DNA from: Marinomonas algicola
Lineage (GTDB): Bacteria; Pseudomonadota; Gammaproteobacteria; Pseudomonadales; Marinomonadaceae
NCBI RefSeq assembly: GCF_014805825.1
Contig: NZ_CP061941.1
Location: 3,286,001 to 3,350,000, forward strand
Direction of reading: 5' to 3'
DNA length: 64,000 nt
In this document: positions 36,576-46,053 of the stretch, one piece after another
Layout: the number at the start of each line of letters is the position of its first letter
Numbering within the stretch: position 1 is the stretch's first letter
Program-made: the position numbers and the translations under genes
Notes under the pieces: generated by a model
The model's database searches: none
Told to the model about the DNA's origin: nothing
The model's input: the letters and a program-made list of their open reading frames with translations, nothing else

Positions 36576-36611
36576 TTGTTCTTTATATAGAACGTTCTAT
36601 ATAAAGAACAA
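36576..36611. promoter_or_regulatory. Perfect 36-bp palindrome, operator of the XRE-azlCD operon
   Basis: The two 18-bp halves (36576-36593 and 36594-36611) are exact reverse complements. Each half contains a GTTC-N8-GAAC unit (GTTCTTTATATAGAAC and GTTCTATATAAAGAAC), so it can also be read as two adjoining operator sites. It lies just before the regulator gene and probably overlaps its promoter. Confidence 0.75.
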
Positions 36612-36622
36612 CCAAATGTCAA

Positions 36623-36961
36623 TAAAATTGTAGAAAATAGAGGCTCCTCGCTCTATCGGCTAGCGTAAAATAAAAAGAAAACGAGTTATTAACGATTGAA
36701 TAGTCACGCTAAAAAGTCAGTGCTTTAGATGGGGTTACTGGTTGTCTTTGCTAGCGACGGCTCATTAAATGGCTAATATGGCTTCCTGAGCACTTGAAAT
36801 AGATGAATTAAGAATAGGGAAGCTTATATTAGAATAGAGCGCATCGCGCTATTGGTTAGTTTTATTCATGTATAGGTGTATTTTTTGTCGTTTGTCTTTT
36901 GAAGACTCAATTTTTATTATATACCCATCGAAGCGAAATCAGTTTTCTAAGAGGAAAAATC
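36623..36961. other. Non-coding gap
   Basis: About 340 bp upstream of the small protein gene. A+T-rich, with no ORF, repeat or terminator that I can support. It should hold the promoter of the downstream gene. Confidence 0.4.
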
Positions 36962-37165
36962 ATGAAAAACACACAAGCAATGTCTCAAATGATGGATAAA
37001 ATTGATGCAGCGTACATTTCAGATGCAGAAAGATATGAAGCTATCGCACGTGCTGAACGTGGTGCATATATCCTTGAAGGTATAACGTCTTTAATTAAAT
37101 CAGTTGCCCATCTAGCGGCTAAGCTAAAATCTTCATTTGCATCGTCACCAGCTCAACATGCTTAA
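36962..37165 (+). CDS. Small protein of unknown function (67 aa)
   Basis: A 67-aa reading frame starting MKNTQAMSQMMDKIDAAY after a good ribosome-binding site (AAGAGGAAAAATC). The middle is amphipathic helix (DAERYEAIARAERGAYILEGI), then a hydrophobic helix (TSLIKSVAHLAAKL) and a Ser/Ala tail. The shape recalls short DUF1127-like helical proteins, but I cannot place it in a family. It stands alone with long non-coding flanks. Confidence 0.65.
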   Translation: MKNTQAMSQMMDKIDAAYISDAERYEAIARAERGAYILEGITSLIKSVAHLAAKLKSSFASSPAQHA

Positions 37166-37538
37166 TTAACTGGTAAAACAAAATATTTTTGAGTAAGCAT
37201 CTACTTTAGTAAAAGCAGACAGTGTGGCTTACTCTTACTGCGATTGAAGCGCATTTTTTCTTTTAAGTAACCATTGTCACGCATTTCATTACCATCATGT
37301 AATGTCCCATAATAAAACCTCCTATTTATACTCATTTTTCATTTATCAAAATAAATCGAGCAACAACTCTACGAGCGGCCTATATTTTTATTCAGACAGA
37401 GATTTGAATCGCTCCTAGTTTCCTAAACAATGTTTTTTTCTGTATTTTACGATTTTTCTAAAGAATGAATTCTCTCTAAAAAGCAGGTAGTCTTGGATCA
37501 ATAAGATCAACAAGTAAAAGACAAAAAAGGAAATCATT
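37166..37538. other. Non-coding gap
   Basis: A+T-rich 373-bp stretch between the 67-aa gene and the GFA-like gene. I see no ORF, clear terminator or repeat in it. Confidence 0.4.
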
Positions 37539-37973
37539 ATGTATTTAGGTGAATGCCTATGTAAGGCGGTTCAAGTTCAAATTAAAGGTGAAATCCGTAA
37601 TATTATTCACTGTCATTGTTCACTTTGTCGTAAAAACAGTGGTACGGCATTTGCGACAAATGGCTTTATTGACACCTCTGATTTTCAAATAACCAAAGGA
37701 AAGCAAGTACTCAGTCGCTTCTCATTTAAACCAGGGAGATATAGACACTTTTGCTCTCAATGCGGTTCACCAGTTTATAGTTCAAGCGAAGATAATCCAA
37801 ATCAACTGAGAATACGTTTGGGAATCATCGACTCAGACATTGATGAGCGCCCAATGTCACATAACTTTATGGGTTCAAAGGCTAACTGGGAAGACCTTGA
37901 TGCAGGCCTACCTAGATACGATGGTTTTGAACCCGGAAGGATGATTAATAACAAAAGTGAAACTAACCGTTAG
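37539..37973 (+). CDS. GFA-family (Mss4-like) zinc protein
   Basis: A 144-aa protein of the glutathione-dependent formaldehyde-activating-enzyme family. Zinc-binding cysteines occur as CLC, HCHCSLCRK and FCSQCGSPVYS. Most members do not have a proven link to formaldehyde. AAAAGGAAATCATT precedes the ATG. It faces a convergent outer-membrane protein gene across a hairpin. Confidence 0.88.
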   Translation: MYLGECLCKAVQVQIKGEIRNIIHCHCSLCRKNSGTAFATNGFIDTSDFQITKGKQVLSRFSFKPGRYRHFCSQCGSPVYSSSEDNPNQLRIRLGIIDSDIDERPMSHNFMGSKANWEDLDAGLPRYDGFEPGRMINNKSETNR

Positions 37974-37988
37974 AACCCTATTCAATAA

Positions 37989-38048
37989 ATAAGCTCACTG
38001 TTTATAAGACTGAATTCAGATCTAAATTCAGACAATCAATGAGCTTAT
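37989..38048. terminator. Nested hairpin between convergent genes
   Basis: Outer arms ATAAGCTCA (37989-37997) and TGAGCTTAT (38040-38048); inner arms CTGAATT (38010-38016) and AATTCAG (38025-38031). Its place between the 3' ends of the GFA-like and outer-membrane genes suggests bidirectional termination. Confidence 0.45.
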
Positions 38049-38059
38049 AAGGATTAAGA

Positions 38060-38566
38060 TTAGAATTTAATATTCAGCCCCAATGAAATAGTATCAGCCG
38101 AGAGAGAATCCAACTCAAATCGTTGATACTCTAACGCAAGACCAATGTATTCCCCCACTCGATAAACGGCGCCAATACCAGCACTCACATCATGACCATC
38201 TTTTCTTATTGAAGAACCAGCACCATCATTTAAGCTTGAGTCCCAATTAAATACACCCAGCTTGCCAAACAAATCCAATTGGCTATTTAAGGGTATAAAA
38301 CCCACCACAGCAAGATTGAAACCTTCCACATCGAAAGTCTGAACTGTCGATGAAACACGGCGCTCCAAACTTCCTAAATCATAATAAGAGAGTTCCACTC
38401 CAACATAATCGTTGTATTTATCCGCTATAGTAACGCCGTAAGACGTATCCTCGAACCCCCAATTTTCATAATCAGTTTGCCCTATGGACGCTCGAAGGTA
38501 GCTATCAGCGCTTGCAACTGTAGCGAATGCAATCAGTGATGACGCTATTACTAATTTTTTAAACAT
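38060..38566 (-). CDS. Small outer-membrane beta-barrel protein
   Basis: A 168-aa protein with a signal peptide (MFKKLVIASSLIAFATVASA) and alternating hydrophobic strands of an eight-stranded OmpA/OmpW-like barrel (YLRASIGQTDYENWGF, VSAGIGAVYRVGEYIGLALEYQRFEL), ending in Phe. Probably an outer-membrane porin-like or adhesin-like protein. GGAAATTTTGT is its ribosome-binding site. Function unknown. Confidence 0.82.
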   Translation of the reverse strand: MFKKLVIASSLIAFATVASADSYLRASIGQTDYENWGFEDTSYGVTIADKYNDYVGVELSYYDLGSLERRVSSTVQTFDVEGFNLAVVGFIPLNSQLDLFGKLGVFNWDSSLNDGAGSSIRKDGHDVSAGIGAVYRVGEYIGLALEYQRFELDSLSADTISLGLNIKF

Positions 38567-38909
38567 ACAAAATTTCCATTTTTTAATGATAGTCGCTTTA
38601 CTAATTAGGTAAAGAGATCAACGAACTTACACACATCGAATACTAGTTTAGTAGAAAATACGTTTATTAATCAATGGTTAGCCATGGCCGTATTAAAACC
38701 GATTGACGACCTTTTACGTGCCACCCATTGCCCCCTAATAAATGCAGCCGACGACTTATCTTATTTCATGCAACAAAGGATATATCTAGAAAATAGCAAA
38801 TTTTTTAAGCCATACTCTTACTTACACGGTATAAGTAGTAAAGAATTACACATTGGTTTTTGCACCATCACTTACTAAAATCCATTGTATCGGATCAAAG
38901 GCGATAAAA

Positions 38910-39458
38910 ATGCATACTCTCAACGTTGTTGTTGGTTCAACAAACCCAGTCAAAATAAATGCCGTCAAACAGGCGATGTCTCAGCTCTACCCAGAGTCTG
39001 ATATTGATTGCCAAGGCATGAGAGCGCCTTCCGGCGTGCCCGCTCAACCGATGACAGAAAAAGCCACCCGTGATGGTGCATTAAATCGAGCTCGCTATTG
39101 CAAAGAACAATCTCATGCCGAAGAGAATATTCACTATTTTGTTGGGTTCGAAGGTGGCGTTGACTTGTTTGAAGACGGACCCGCGACATTTGCTTACGTG
39201 GCTATTTTAAACAACAGACATCGCAGTATCAGTTGCAGTGCCAGACTGCCTCTACCACTGAGTATTTACCATGACCTTTCCAATGGAAAGGAGTTAGGCC
39301 ATGTAATGGATGCACGTTTTAATACACAAAACATTAAACAACAAGGCGGAGCGATTGGCCTATTAACCAATAACCACGCCACACGCACCAGCACTTATAC
39401 TGAAACCGTCATTCTCGCTATGGCACCTTTCCTTCATCCCGACCACTACGAAACATGA
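38910..39458 (+). CDS. yjjX: Inosine/xanthosine triphosphatase, YjjX type
   Basis: House-cleaning phosphatase that removes non-canonical purine nucleotides (ITP, XTP). The N-terminal VVVGSTNPVKINAVKQAM and the central NYFVGFEGGV-like segment (here IHYFVGFEGGVDLFEDG) match YjjX. ATG 38910 has AAAGGCGATAAAA before it; in-frame alternatives upstream give a poor N-terminus. Monocistronic. Confidence 0.87.
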   Translation: MHTLNVVVGSTNPVKINAVKQAMSQLYPESDIDCQGMRAPSGVPAQPMTEKATRDGALNRARYCKEQSHAEENIHYFVGFEGGVDLFEDGPATFAYVAILNNRHRSISCSARLPLPLSIYHDLSNGKELGHVMDARFNTQNIKQQGGAIGLLTNNHATRTSTYTETVILAMAPFLHPDHYET

Positions 39459-39554
39459 TCGATTACAGAAGTAGTACGCCCTAATTTGGCTTCTATAGCA
39501 AAAGGCTGAGGCAGATTATTCCTATAAACATTAGAATAGAATACAGGCCATACC

Positions 39555-40034
39555 ATGAAATTATTCCCTTCACTCATAACAGTACTGATTAGCGCTCTAC
39601 TAATCAATCAAGCGTTTGCCAAACAACCTGTAAGTACGGGATTGTGGTCAAATACGGCTATTGGTGGACATGATACAACGGCCTATTATGAAACTGTTGA
39701 CGGTGGACACCCTCCTATAACAAAAGGAACGGCACGGTATACCGTAGAATGGGAAGGAGCCGAATGGCATTTTGCTTCACAAGCATCGGCTAATAAGTTT
39801 TCCGCATCGCCTGAAAAATTTATTCCCCAATACAATGGTCATTGTGCAAACGCTCTTAGCCTTGGAGAAGGCTTAATCAACACAGATGGTTCCGTTTGGG
39901 AGTTCTTTGATGACACTTTATACCTATTTTATGCCGAAGGAGGTCGTCAACGCTGGTTAAAAGGAGACTGGCACACGTTCCAAAATCAGGCCAATATGGC
40001 TTGGGCTCAAGAAATAAATTCAGCATTAAATTAA
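39555..40034 (+). CDS. Exported YHS-domain protein
   Basis: A 159-aa protein with a signal peptide (cleavage near AFA) and a YHS-like domain (IGGHDTTAYYETVDG; WEGAEWHFASQASANKFSASPEKFIPQYNGHC). Homologues are periplasmic and may bind metal, but no activity is established. It precedes gamma-glutamyltransferase on the same strand by 121 bp. Confidence 0.82.
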   Translation: MKLFPSLITVLISALLINQAFAKQPVSTGLWSNTAIGGHDTTAYYETVDGGHPPITKGTARYTVEWEGAEWHFASQASANKFSASPEKFIPQYNGHCANALSLGEGLINTDGSVWEFFDDTLYLFYAEGGRQRWLKGDWHTFQNQANMAWAQEINSALN

Positions 40035-40155
40035 CGGTATAGCCTACTGTAATACAGAAATGGAATTATCTTGTCTTTCTTGCTTTTCAATCGAATTGAA
40101 TTGTGTTTTTATCAAATGTGGAACGTTAAAAACAAAAGAAAAAAGGAAGCGTAAA

Positions 40156-41922
40156 ATGACATTACCTTTGAAGAAATTAGTAGCCAGTATCAGCTTCACT
40201 AGCCTCATATTAAGTTTATCTTCAGCCGTATTCTCGGCCGCTCAGACCGCGGATTCTGTGTCACCTGAAGCCGCGAGTGGCGTTATCGAAAAGCAACTTG
40301 TTAAGTCTAATAAATTTATGGTTGCGGCCGCTAATCCACTTGCAACCCAAGCAGGTTATGATGTACTTAAAGCTGGCGGCTCTGCAATCGATGCCTTGGT
40401 TGCAGTACAAATGATGTTAGGCTTGGTTGAGCCGCAATCATCTGGACTCGGTGGCGGTGCATTTGTCGTCTATTACGATGCCAAAGCCAAAAAAGTCACC
40501 ACCTTTGATGGGCGTGAAACAGCACCTATGGAAGCAACGCCAGAATTGTTTCAAGATGAAAACGGCCATCCATTAAAGTTTTATGATGCGGTTGTTGGTG
40601 GTCGCTCAGTTGGTACGCCGGGAACAGTAAAACTCATGGGAGATTTACATGAAAAATACGGTCGTTTGTCTTGGCATCACCTATTGCAACCGGCGATGGA
40701 AACGGCCAAAAATGGCTTTTCAGTGTCTGCCCGTTTATCAAGCTCCATTGAAAGCAGTAAAAGTCGGTTAAGCCGCTATCCTGATACACAAGCGTATTTT
40801 TTTGATGCGGAAGGAAATGCATTAAAAGAAGGCTATCTTCTTAAAAATCGAGCCTATGCGGAAACTCTGGCTACGTTAGCAACACAAGGGGCAAACGCCT
40901 TTTATACCGGCTATATTGCTGACGATATCGTAAAAAAAGTTCGTGGTATTAGCGATAACCCAGGCATGTTATCCAAGGCAGACTTTACCACTTATTCTGT
41001 AAAAGAAAGGCCCCCTACTTGCCTGCCTTACAAGCAATTTGATATTTGCGGAATGGGGCCACCGAGTTCGGGAGCACTTACTGTTGGGCAAATTTTGGGG
41101 ATCACAAGTCATTTTGACTTAGCCAGCATGGGACCAGATTCCGCTGAAGCATGGCAAATTATTGGTGATGCATCACGCTTAGCCTTTGCGGATCGTGGAC
41201 GCTATATGGCCGATACAGACTTTGTTCCTATGCCTACAGGTCTTCTAGATCCAACTTATTTAGAAGAGCGCGCTAAGTTAATTACACCAGGCAAAGCGCT
41301 AGAGTCCGTTTCAGCAGGTGAGCCTGAATGGGCTAAGCCGATCGCAATGGCGGATGACATCTCGATTGAGTTGCCTTCTACCAGTCACATATCTATTGTG
41401 GATGCCGATGGTAATGCCGTTTCAGTTACAACAACAATAGAAAATGGCTTTGGCTCAAACGTAATGAGTAACGGCTTTTTGTTGAACAATGAATTAACCG
41501 ACTTCTCATTCAAAAGCTATCAAGATGGTTACCCCATTGCTAACCGTATAGAACCCGGTAAACGACCACGTTCTTCCATGTCTCCAACGATAGTGATGAA
41601 GGATGGAAACCCTTATTTAGTTGTTGGGTCGCCTGGAGGTTCTCGTATAATAGGTTATGTCTCCAAAACCTTGATCGCTCATATGGAATGGAATATGGAC
41701 GTTCAATCCGCCATAAGCTTACCGAATATGTTGAATCGTTTTGGTACTTATGACTTAGAAAAAGGCACTTCGGCTGAATCTTTTGAGGCGCCATTATCTA
41801 CCATGGGATTCAAAGTAAATGTGCGTGATTTGAATTCTGGCATTCAAGGTATTTTAGTTCAAGACGGTACGTTATTAGGCGGTGCCGACCCACGTCGTGA
41901 AGGTATTGTATTAGGCGATTAA
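40156..41922 (+). CDS. ggt: Gamma-glutamyltransferase
   Basis: Periplasmic enzyme cleaving glutathione and other gamma-glutamyl compounds; the 588-aa precursor splits itself in two. Signal peptide to about FSAA. The N-terminal domain has PQSSGLGGGAFVVYYD. The autocatalytic nucleophile is the Thr in STSHISIVD, and GSPGGSRIIGYV near the C-terminus is also diagnostic. ATG 40156 has AAAGGAAGCGTAAA upstream and gives the proper signal peptide; an earlier start adds 32 unlikely residues. Confidence 0.92.
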   Translation: MTLPLKKLVASISFTSLILSLSSAVFSAAQTADSVSPEAASGVIEKQLVKSNKFMVAAANPLATQAGYDVLKAGGSAIDALVAVQMMLGLVEPQSSGLGGGAFVVYYDAKAKKVTTFDGRETAPMEATPELFQDENGHPLKFYDAVVGGRSVGTPGTVKLMGDLHEKYGRLSWHHLLQPAMETAKNGFSVSARLSSSIESSKSRLSRYPDTQAYFFDAEGNALKEGYLLKNRAYAETLATLATQGANAFYTGYIADDIVKKVRGISDNPGMLSKADFTTYSVKERPPTCLPYKQFDICGMGPPSSGALTVGQILGITSHFDLASMGPDSAEAWQIIGDASRLAFADRGRYMADTDFVPMPTGLLDPTYLEERAKLITPGKALESVSAGEPEWAKPIAMADDISIELPSTSHISIVDADGNAVSVTTTIENGFGSNVMSNGFLLNNELTDFSFKSYQDGYPIANRIEPGKRPRSSMSPTIVMKDGNPYLVVGSPGGSRIIGYVSKTLIAHMEWNMDVQSAISLPNMLNRFGTYDLEKGTSAESFEAPLSTMGFKVNVRDLNSGIQGILVQDGTLLGGADPRREGIVLGD

Positions 41923-41940
41923 TTAAACGCTTTAACAAGA

Positions 41941-41981
41941 AAAAACCGAGTGTATTCATTAAATCAATTCACTCGGTTTTT
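41941..41981 (+). terminator. Rho-independent terminator after ggt
   Basis: AAAAACCGAGTG (41941-41952) pairs with CACTCGGTTTTT (41970-41981), with a T-run at the end. The A-run on the other side makes it potentially bidirectional. Confidence 0.85.
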
Positions 41982-42199
41982 TTGACCTCTTTTAATTCAT
42001 AACCCCAAAAAATGTCAATAAAAGACTCATTTCAGTGCACTTCATCAGATCATTTGTCAACAAGTTGTCAGATAAATTCTTAAAGTTGAATTAATTAATC
42101 AAGTTTAAGTTTAACTAATGCAATATAAAAAAAATCACATAAACTGTGAATGACATTCAATCGTAATATCATCCAAATAACCTACATTAATAATACAAT

Positions 42200-42766
42200 A
42201 TGACTTTTATAAAACATTACAAAAATACGAAAAAGCAATTTGGCTGGGGAAGCATACTTCTCCATTGGTTAATCGCCTTTCCTATTATCGGTTTGTATTT
42301 TCTGGGCGACTACATGATGGGGTTGACCTATTATGATTCTTTTTACGTACTGGCTCCAAAGATACACGAAGCAATTGGAATCACAGTTCTTCTACTGATG
42401 CTCTTCAGAGTGGTATGGAAACTGTTAAATGTTTCTCCTAATCCACCTGCAAGCAATTCAAATTTCATCAATAAAGCAAGTACATTGGCGCATTTATCCC
42501 TGTATTTTATCACTTTTGTGATTTTAATAACGGGGTTGCTGATTTCATTTGCTGGTGGACAAGGTCTTGAAATCTTCGATTGGTTTACCATTCCAGGTCC
42601 CGCAGAGCTATTTGAAAACCAAGCCACTCTAGCTGGCATTATTCACGAATGGGGGGCTTTAGGTTTAATAGCGCTTGTCGCGTTACATACTTTAGCCGCT
42701 TTAAAACATCACTTAATAGATAAAGACACCACATTAAAAAACATGTTAGGTGTCGAGGAGAAATAA
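42200..42766 (+). CDS. Cytochrome b561
   Basis: Four-helix di-heme b-type cytochrome of the inner membrane, 188 aa. Conserved histidines appear in ILLHWLIAF, KIHEAIGIT, IIHEWGALG and ALHTLAALKHH. Such proteins move electrons between quinone and periplasmic acceptors. The ATG lacks a clear ribosome-binding site. The stop overlaps the YceI start (TAATG), a very common pairing. Confidence 0.9.
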   Translation: MTFIKHYKNTKKQFGWGSILLHWLIAFPIIGLYFLGDYMMGLTYYDSFYVLAPKIHEAIGITVLLLMLFRVVWKLLNVSPNPPASNSNFINKASTLAHLSLYFITFVILITGLLISFAGGQGLEIFDWFTIPGPAELFENQATLAGIIHEWGALGLIALVALHTLAALKHHLIDKDTTLKNMLGVEEK

Positions 42767-43347
42767 TGAAAACATTACTTAAAAGCACGTTATTAGCCAC
42801 AATGATAGCGGGTAGTGCGATCGCTAGCGCAGCAAGCTACGTAATCGATGACTCTAAAGCGGGAGCGCATTCTCAAATTGACGTGAAAGTTTCCCACCTT
42901 GGTTTTAGTTGGGTAAAAGCTCGCTTTAATCATTTCTCTGGCACATTTGAATACGATAGCAGCAATGTTGACGCCTCAAGTATTGAAGTATCAATTGACA
43001 CTTCAAGTTTCGACTCTAATCATGCCAAACGTGATAAGCACATCATGAGCGATGATTTTCTTGATTCAGGTAAATACCCTACTGCAACATTCAAAAGCTC
43101 TAACATTAAACGTTTGGATGATGGCCAATTGTCTGTTACTGGTGATTTAACTCTTCACGGTGTGACTAAGCCCATCACATTCGATGCCAACTTAATTGGT
43201 GAAGGTAAAACACCTTGGGGAGATTATCGTGCAGGATTTGAAGGCAGCGTAGACCTTAAGTTTGCTGATTTCAACATTGATGGTTCTCAAATTGGTACAG
43301 ACGACTTCACTGTAAACATGTCTTTTGAAGGGATAAGCAAAGGTTAA
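42766..43347 (+). CDS. YceI-family periplasmic lipocalin-like protein
   Basis: A 193-aa protein with signal peptide (cleavage near ASA) and the YceI fold (HSQIDVKVSHLGFSWVKARF; LTGDLTLHGVTKPI-like segment). Members bind isoprenoid quinones. Translation is coupled to the cytochrome b561 gene. GTCGAGGAGAAATA lies before the ATG. Confidence 0.92.
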   Translation: MKTLLKSTLLATMIAGSAIASAASYVIDDSKAGAHSQIDVKVSHLGFSWVKARFNHFSGTFEYDSSNVDASSIEVSIDTSSFDSNHAKRDKHIMSDDFLDSGKYPTATFKSSNIKRLDDGQLSVTGDLTLHGVTKPITFDANLIGEGKTPWGDYRAGFEGSVDLKFADFNIDGSQIGTDDFTVNMSFEGISKG

Positions 43348-43368
43348 GATTACCTAATATAATGAAAA

Positions 43369-43404
43369 AATATTGATAAGCGATATACTTCGCTTATCAA
43401 TATT
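43369..43404. terminator. Bidirectional terminator between yceI-like gene and ahpF
   Basis: AATATTGATAAGCG (43369-43382) and CGCTTATCAATATT (43391-43404) form a perfect 14-bp stem with an 8-nt loop. The A-run before it becomes a U-tract in the minus-strand transcript, so it chiefly serves ahpF. Confidence 0.8.
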
Positions 43405-43511
43405 CTAGTTCTTCACGCCGTCTCTTATTAAAAACAATGACTTCTCAGACCTATAAATTTTGATTACTCACTATTTATTACCTTGGCCTATTTATTACCT
43501 TAGCTTGTTGT

Positions 43512-45101
43512 TTACGCCACTTCTGCGGCTTTATTAGATACAGAGGTACGAATTAAATAATCAAATGCCCCTAAAGACGCTGTCGCTCCAGCTCCCATAG
43601 CGATAATGATTTGTTTAAAGGGTACTGTTGTGGCGTCCCCTGCGGCAAATACCCCCTCCATAGAGGTTGCACCTCGTGTATCAATTTCTATTTCACCATG
43701 ATGGCTTAATTCAATATCACCTTTTAAAAAGTCTGTGTTGGGTAGTAAACCAATTTGAACAAAAATACCCGCTAATTCAATCGAGTGGTTTTCACCGGTT
43801 AAACGGTCCTGATAAACCATGCCAGTTACCTTACGGCCATTGCCAAGGACTTCCGTCGTCATGGCATTTTTAATAATGGTCAGGTTATCGAGTGAATTCG
43901 CTTTACGAATCAAGACCTCGTCGGCTCTTAGTGTATCGGCAAATTCAAACACAGTTACATGCTCAACGATGCCCGCTAAATCAATGGCCGCTTCAATACC
44001 CGAATTTCCTCCTCCTATGACAGATACCCTTTTTCCTTTGAATAGAGGTCCATCACAGTGAGGACAGTACGCCACACCTCGTCCACGGTATTCTTGTTCT
44101 CCGGGCACATTCATTTCTCTCCAACGAGCCCCTGTAGCGACAATAATCGAGCGACTTTTAAGAATTGCGCCACTTTCCAGCTCGACTTCAATTAATCCAC
44201 TTGCCGATTGGTCTGCTGAAATCACTTTTTTTGCTCGCTGATTTTTCACAAGATCAACATCATAATCCAATACATGCTGCTCTAAATTCGCCACTAACTT
44301 AGGACCTTCAGTCGCTTTTACAGAAATAAAATTCTCTATTCCCATGGTATCGCTCACTTGTCCACCAAAGCGTTCTGCTACAACCCCCGTACGAATGCCT
44401 TTTCGTGCAGAGTAAATAGCCGCGGCCGCACCAGCAGGACCACCACCCACAACTAAAACGTCGAATGCTTCTTTTTCAGACAGACTGGCGGCTTGTTTCT
44501 CACTGGCACCATCATCTACTTTATTGACAATGTCTCCTAAGCTCATACGCCCTTGTCCAAGTAGTTCGCCATTTAAGTAAACAGCAGGCACAGCTAAAAT
44601 ATTGCGTTCCTCTACTTCTTTTTGGAAGAGTGCACCATCAATCATAGTATGCTGAATGTTTGGATTAAGAACCGACATCAAATTCAATGCTTGCACAACT
44701 TCGGGACAGTTTTGGCAAGATAAAGAGATGTAAGTTTCAAAGACACATTCACTCTCCAATGCTTTAATTTGTTCTAAAATAGCCTGCTCTTCTTTAGCTG
44801 GATGGCCGCCTGATTGCAACAAGGCTAACACGAGCGAAGTAAACTCGTGCCCCATAGGTATGCCGGCAAAAGTAACTCTTGCCAGTTCACCTTTCGCACC
44901 AATACTCATTGAGGGCACTTTCAGTCCAGTATCATGAGTTTGGGTAAAAGCGATTTTTTCTGATAAAGAGGCGATATCCTCAGCAAGACTTAGCAACTCT
45001 TGTGATTTTGCCGTTGCATCTACGTTTACTTTTAGCTCAATAGGATTAACCAGTTTCTCTAGGTAATTACTTAACTGGGCTTTGATATTTGCATCTAACA
45101 T
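43512..45101 (-). CDS. ahpF: Alkyl hydroperoxide reductase subunit F
   Basis: NADH-dependent flavoprotein that reduces AhpC, 529 aa. The N-terminal thioredoxin-like domain has C129-x2-C132 (SCQNCPEV). The FAD motif is VVGGGPAGAAAAIYSARKG, the catalytic disulfide CPHCDG, the NAD site VIGGGNSGIEAA and the FAD tail GVFAAGDATT. GATGAGGAACAACAG precedes the ATG. It lies downstream of ahpC but behind a terminator, and has its own copy of the shared upstream element, so it has an independent promoter. Confidence 0.95.
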   Translation of the reverse strand: MLDANIKAQLSNYLEKLVNPIELKVNVDATAKSQELLSLAEDIASLSEKIAFTQTHDTGLKVPSMSIGAKGELARVTFAGIPMGHEFTSLVLALLQSGGHPAKEEQAILEQIKALESECVFETYISLSCQNCPEVVQALNLMSVLNPNIQHTMIDGALFQKEVEERNILAVPAVYLNGELLGQGRMSLGDIVNKVDDGASEKQAASLSEKEAFDVLVVGGGPAGAAAAIYSARKGIRTGVVAERFGGQVSDTMGIENFISVKATEGPKLVANLEQHVLDYDVDLVKNQRAKKVISADQSASGLIEVELESGAILKSRSIIVATGARWREMNVPGEQEYRGRGVAYCPHCDGPLFKGKRVSVIGGGNSGIEAAIDLAGIVEHVTVFEFADTLRADEVLIRKANSLDNLTIIKNAMTTEVLGNGRKVTGMVYQDRLTGENHSIELAGIFVQIGLLPNTDFLKGDIELSHHGEIEIDTRGATSMEGVFAAGDATTVPFKQIIIAMGAGATASLGAFDYLIRTSVSNKAAEVA

Positions 45102-45207
45102 CTGTTGTTCCTCATCGTCTGTTTTGTTTGTTATTTACTAAACTAGTAGGTTTAATAAATACCCTAACCAATGCAGTTATATTAATAAAAACAATCTAAA
45201 TAATAAA

Positions 45208-45244
45208 ATTGATAGTTTTAATGATTTAGATATAAAAAACCTAT
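45208..45244 (-). promoter_or_regulatory. OxyR-like element upstream of ahpF
   Basis: Read on the minus strand, four tetranucleotides (ATAG, ATAT, ATTA, CAAT) are spaced by seven bases each. This is the ATAG-N7-CTAT-N7-ATAG-N7-CTAT layout of OxyR sites with mismatches. It begins 107 bp before the ATG. The same 37-bp element occurs before ahpC. Confidence 0.5.
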
Positions 45245-45314
45245 GATCATCCAGTAAACAGCCTTTTTTCAATTAAGCAGTAGCCAGTTCGGCAAAGTGT
45301 TAAAAGCAAAAAAA

Positions 45315-45341
45315 ACCAGTATAGAATCGCTCCATACTGGT
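45315..45341 (-). terminator. Rho-independent terminator of ahpC
   Basis: ACCAGTAT (45315-45322) and ATACTGGT (45334-45341) form the stem. In the minus-strand transcript a run of eight U follows. It lies 30 bp after the ahpC stop and separates it from ahpF. Confidence 0.8.
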
Positions 45342-45370
45342 CTTCATTTCGCTCTTTTTTGTTTCAGGGT

Positions 45371-45940
45371 TTAGATTTTTCCGACTAGATCTAAAGAAGG
45401 TGCCAAGGTTTCTTCACCTTCTTTCCATTTGGCTGGACACACTTCTCCAGGGTGAGCGGCCACGTATTGAGCGGCTTTAACTTTACGCATTAAATCTTCT
45501 GCATCACGACCAATGCCTTCCGCGGTAATTTCCATTGCTTGAATAACGCCTTCTGGATCCACGAGAAAAGTACCACGATCGGCTAAACCTTGATCTTCGC
45601 GCATTACTTGGAAGTTACGTGTAATTGCGCCCGTAGGATCACCAATCATGGTGTATTGAATTTTACCAATAGTATCTGAAGAATCATGCCACGCTTTATG
45701 AGTAAAATGGGTATCCGTTGATACAGAATAGATTTCGACACCGCGCTTTTGGAACTCGGCATAATGATCCGCAATATCACCTAATTCAGTTGGGCAAACA
45801 AACGTAAAGTCAGCAGGGTAAAAGAAGAATACGGCCCACTTGCCCTTTAAGTCGGCTTCAGATAGCTCAATGAATTTACCTTCTTTAAAAGCGGAGGCGT
45901 TAAAAGGCTTAATTTCAGTGTTGATTAAAGACGTTGTCAT
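45371..45940 (-). CDS. ahpC: Alkyl hydroperoxide reductase subunit C (peroxiredoxin)
   Basis: Typical two-cysteine peroxiredoxin, 189 aa, reducing hydrogen peroxide and organic peroxides. The peroxidatic C49 is in FYPADFTFVCPTE and the resolving C168 in HPGEVCPAKW. ATTGGAGAAAAAATT precedes the ATG. It has its own terminator, giving a short abundant transcript. Confidence 0.96.
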   Translation of the reverse strand: MTTSLINTEIKPFNASAFKEGKFIELSEADLKGKWAVFFFYPADFTFVCPTELGDIADHYAEFQKRGVEIYSVSTDTHFTHKAWHDSSDTIGKIQYTMIGDPTGAITRNFQVMREDQGLADRGTFLVDPEGVIQAMEITAEGIGRDAEDLMRKVKAAQYVAAHPGEVCPAKWKEGEETLAPSLDLVGKI

Positions 45941-46053
45941 AATTTTTTCTCCAATTCAGTATTTGATGTAACGATTCTATAAATAGCTAACGAGTATGTG
46001 ATTGGTCTCGTTTCGACAAGAGAAATATTAACCAAAACAATTAAAATAATGAA

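Noticed and set aside
38684..38878. Possible 64-aa gene before yjjX
   Set aside because: No ribosome-binding site, no recognisable pattern, and it overlaps the spurious upstream extension of yjjX. It is probably the promoter region.
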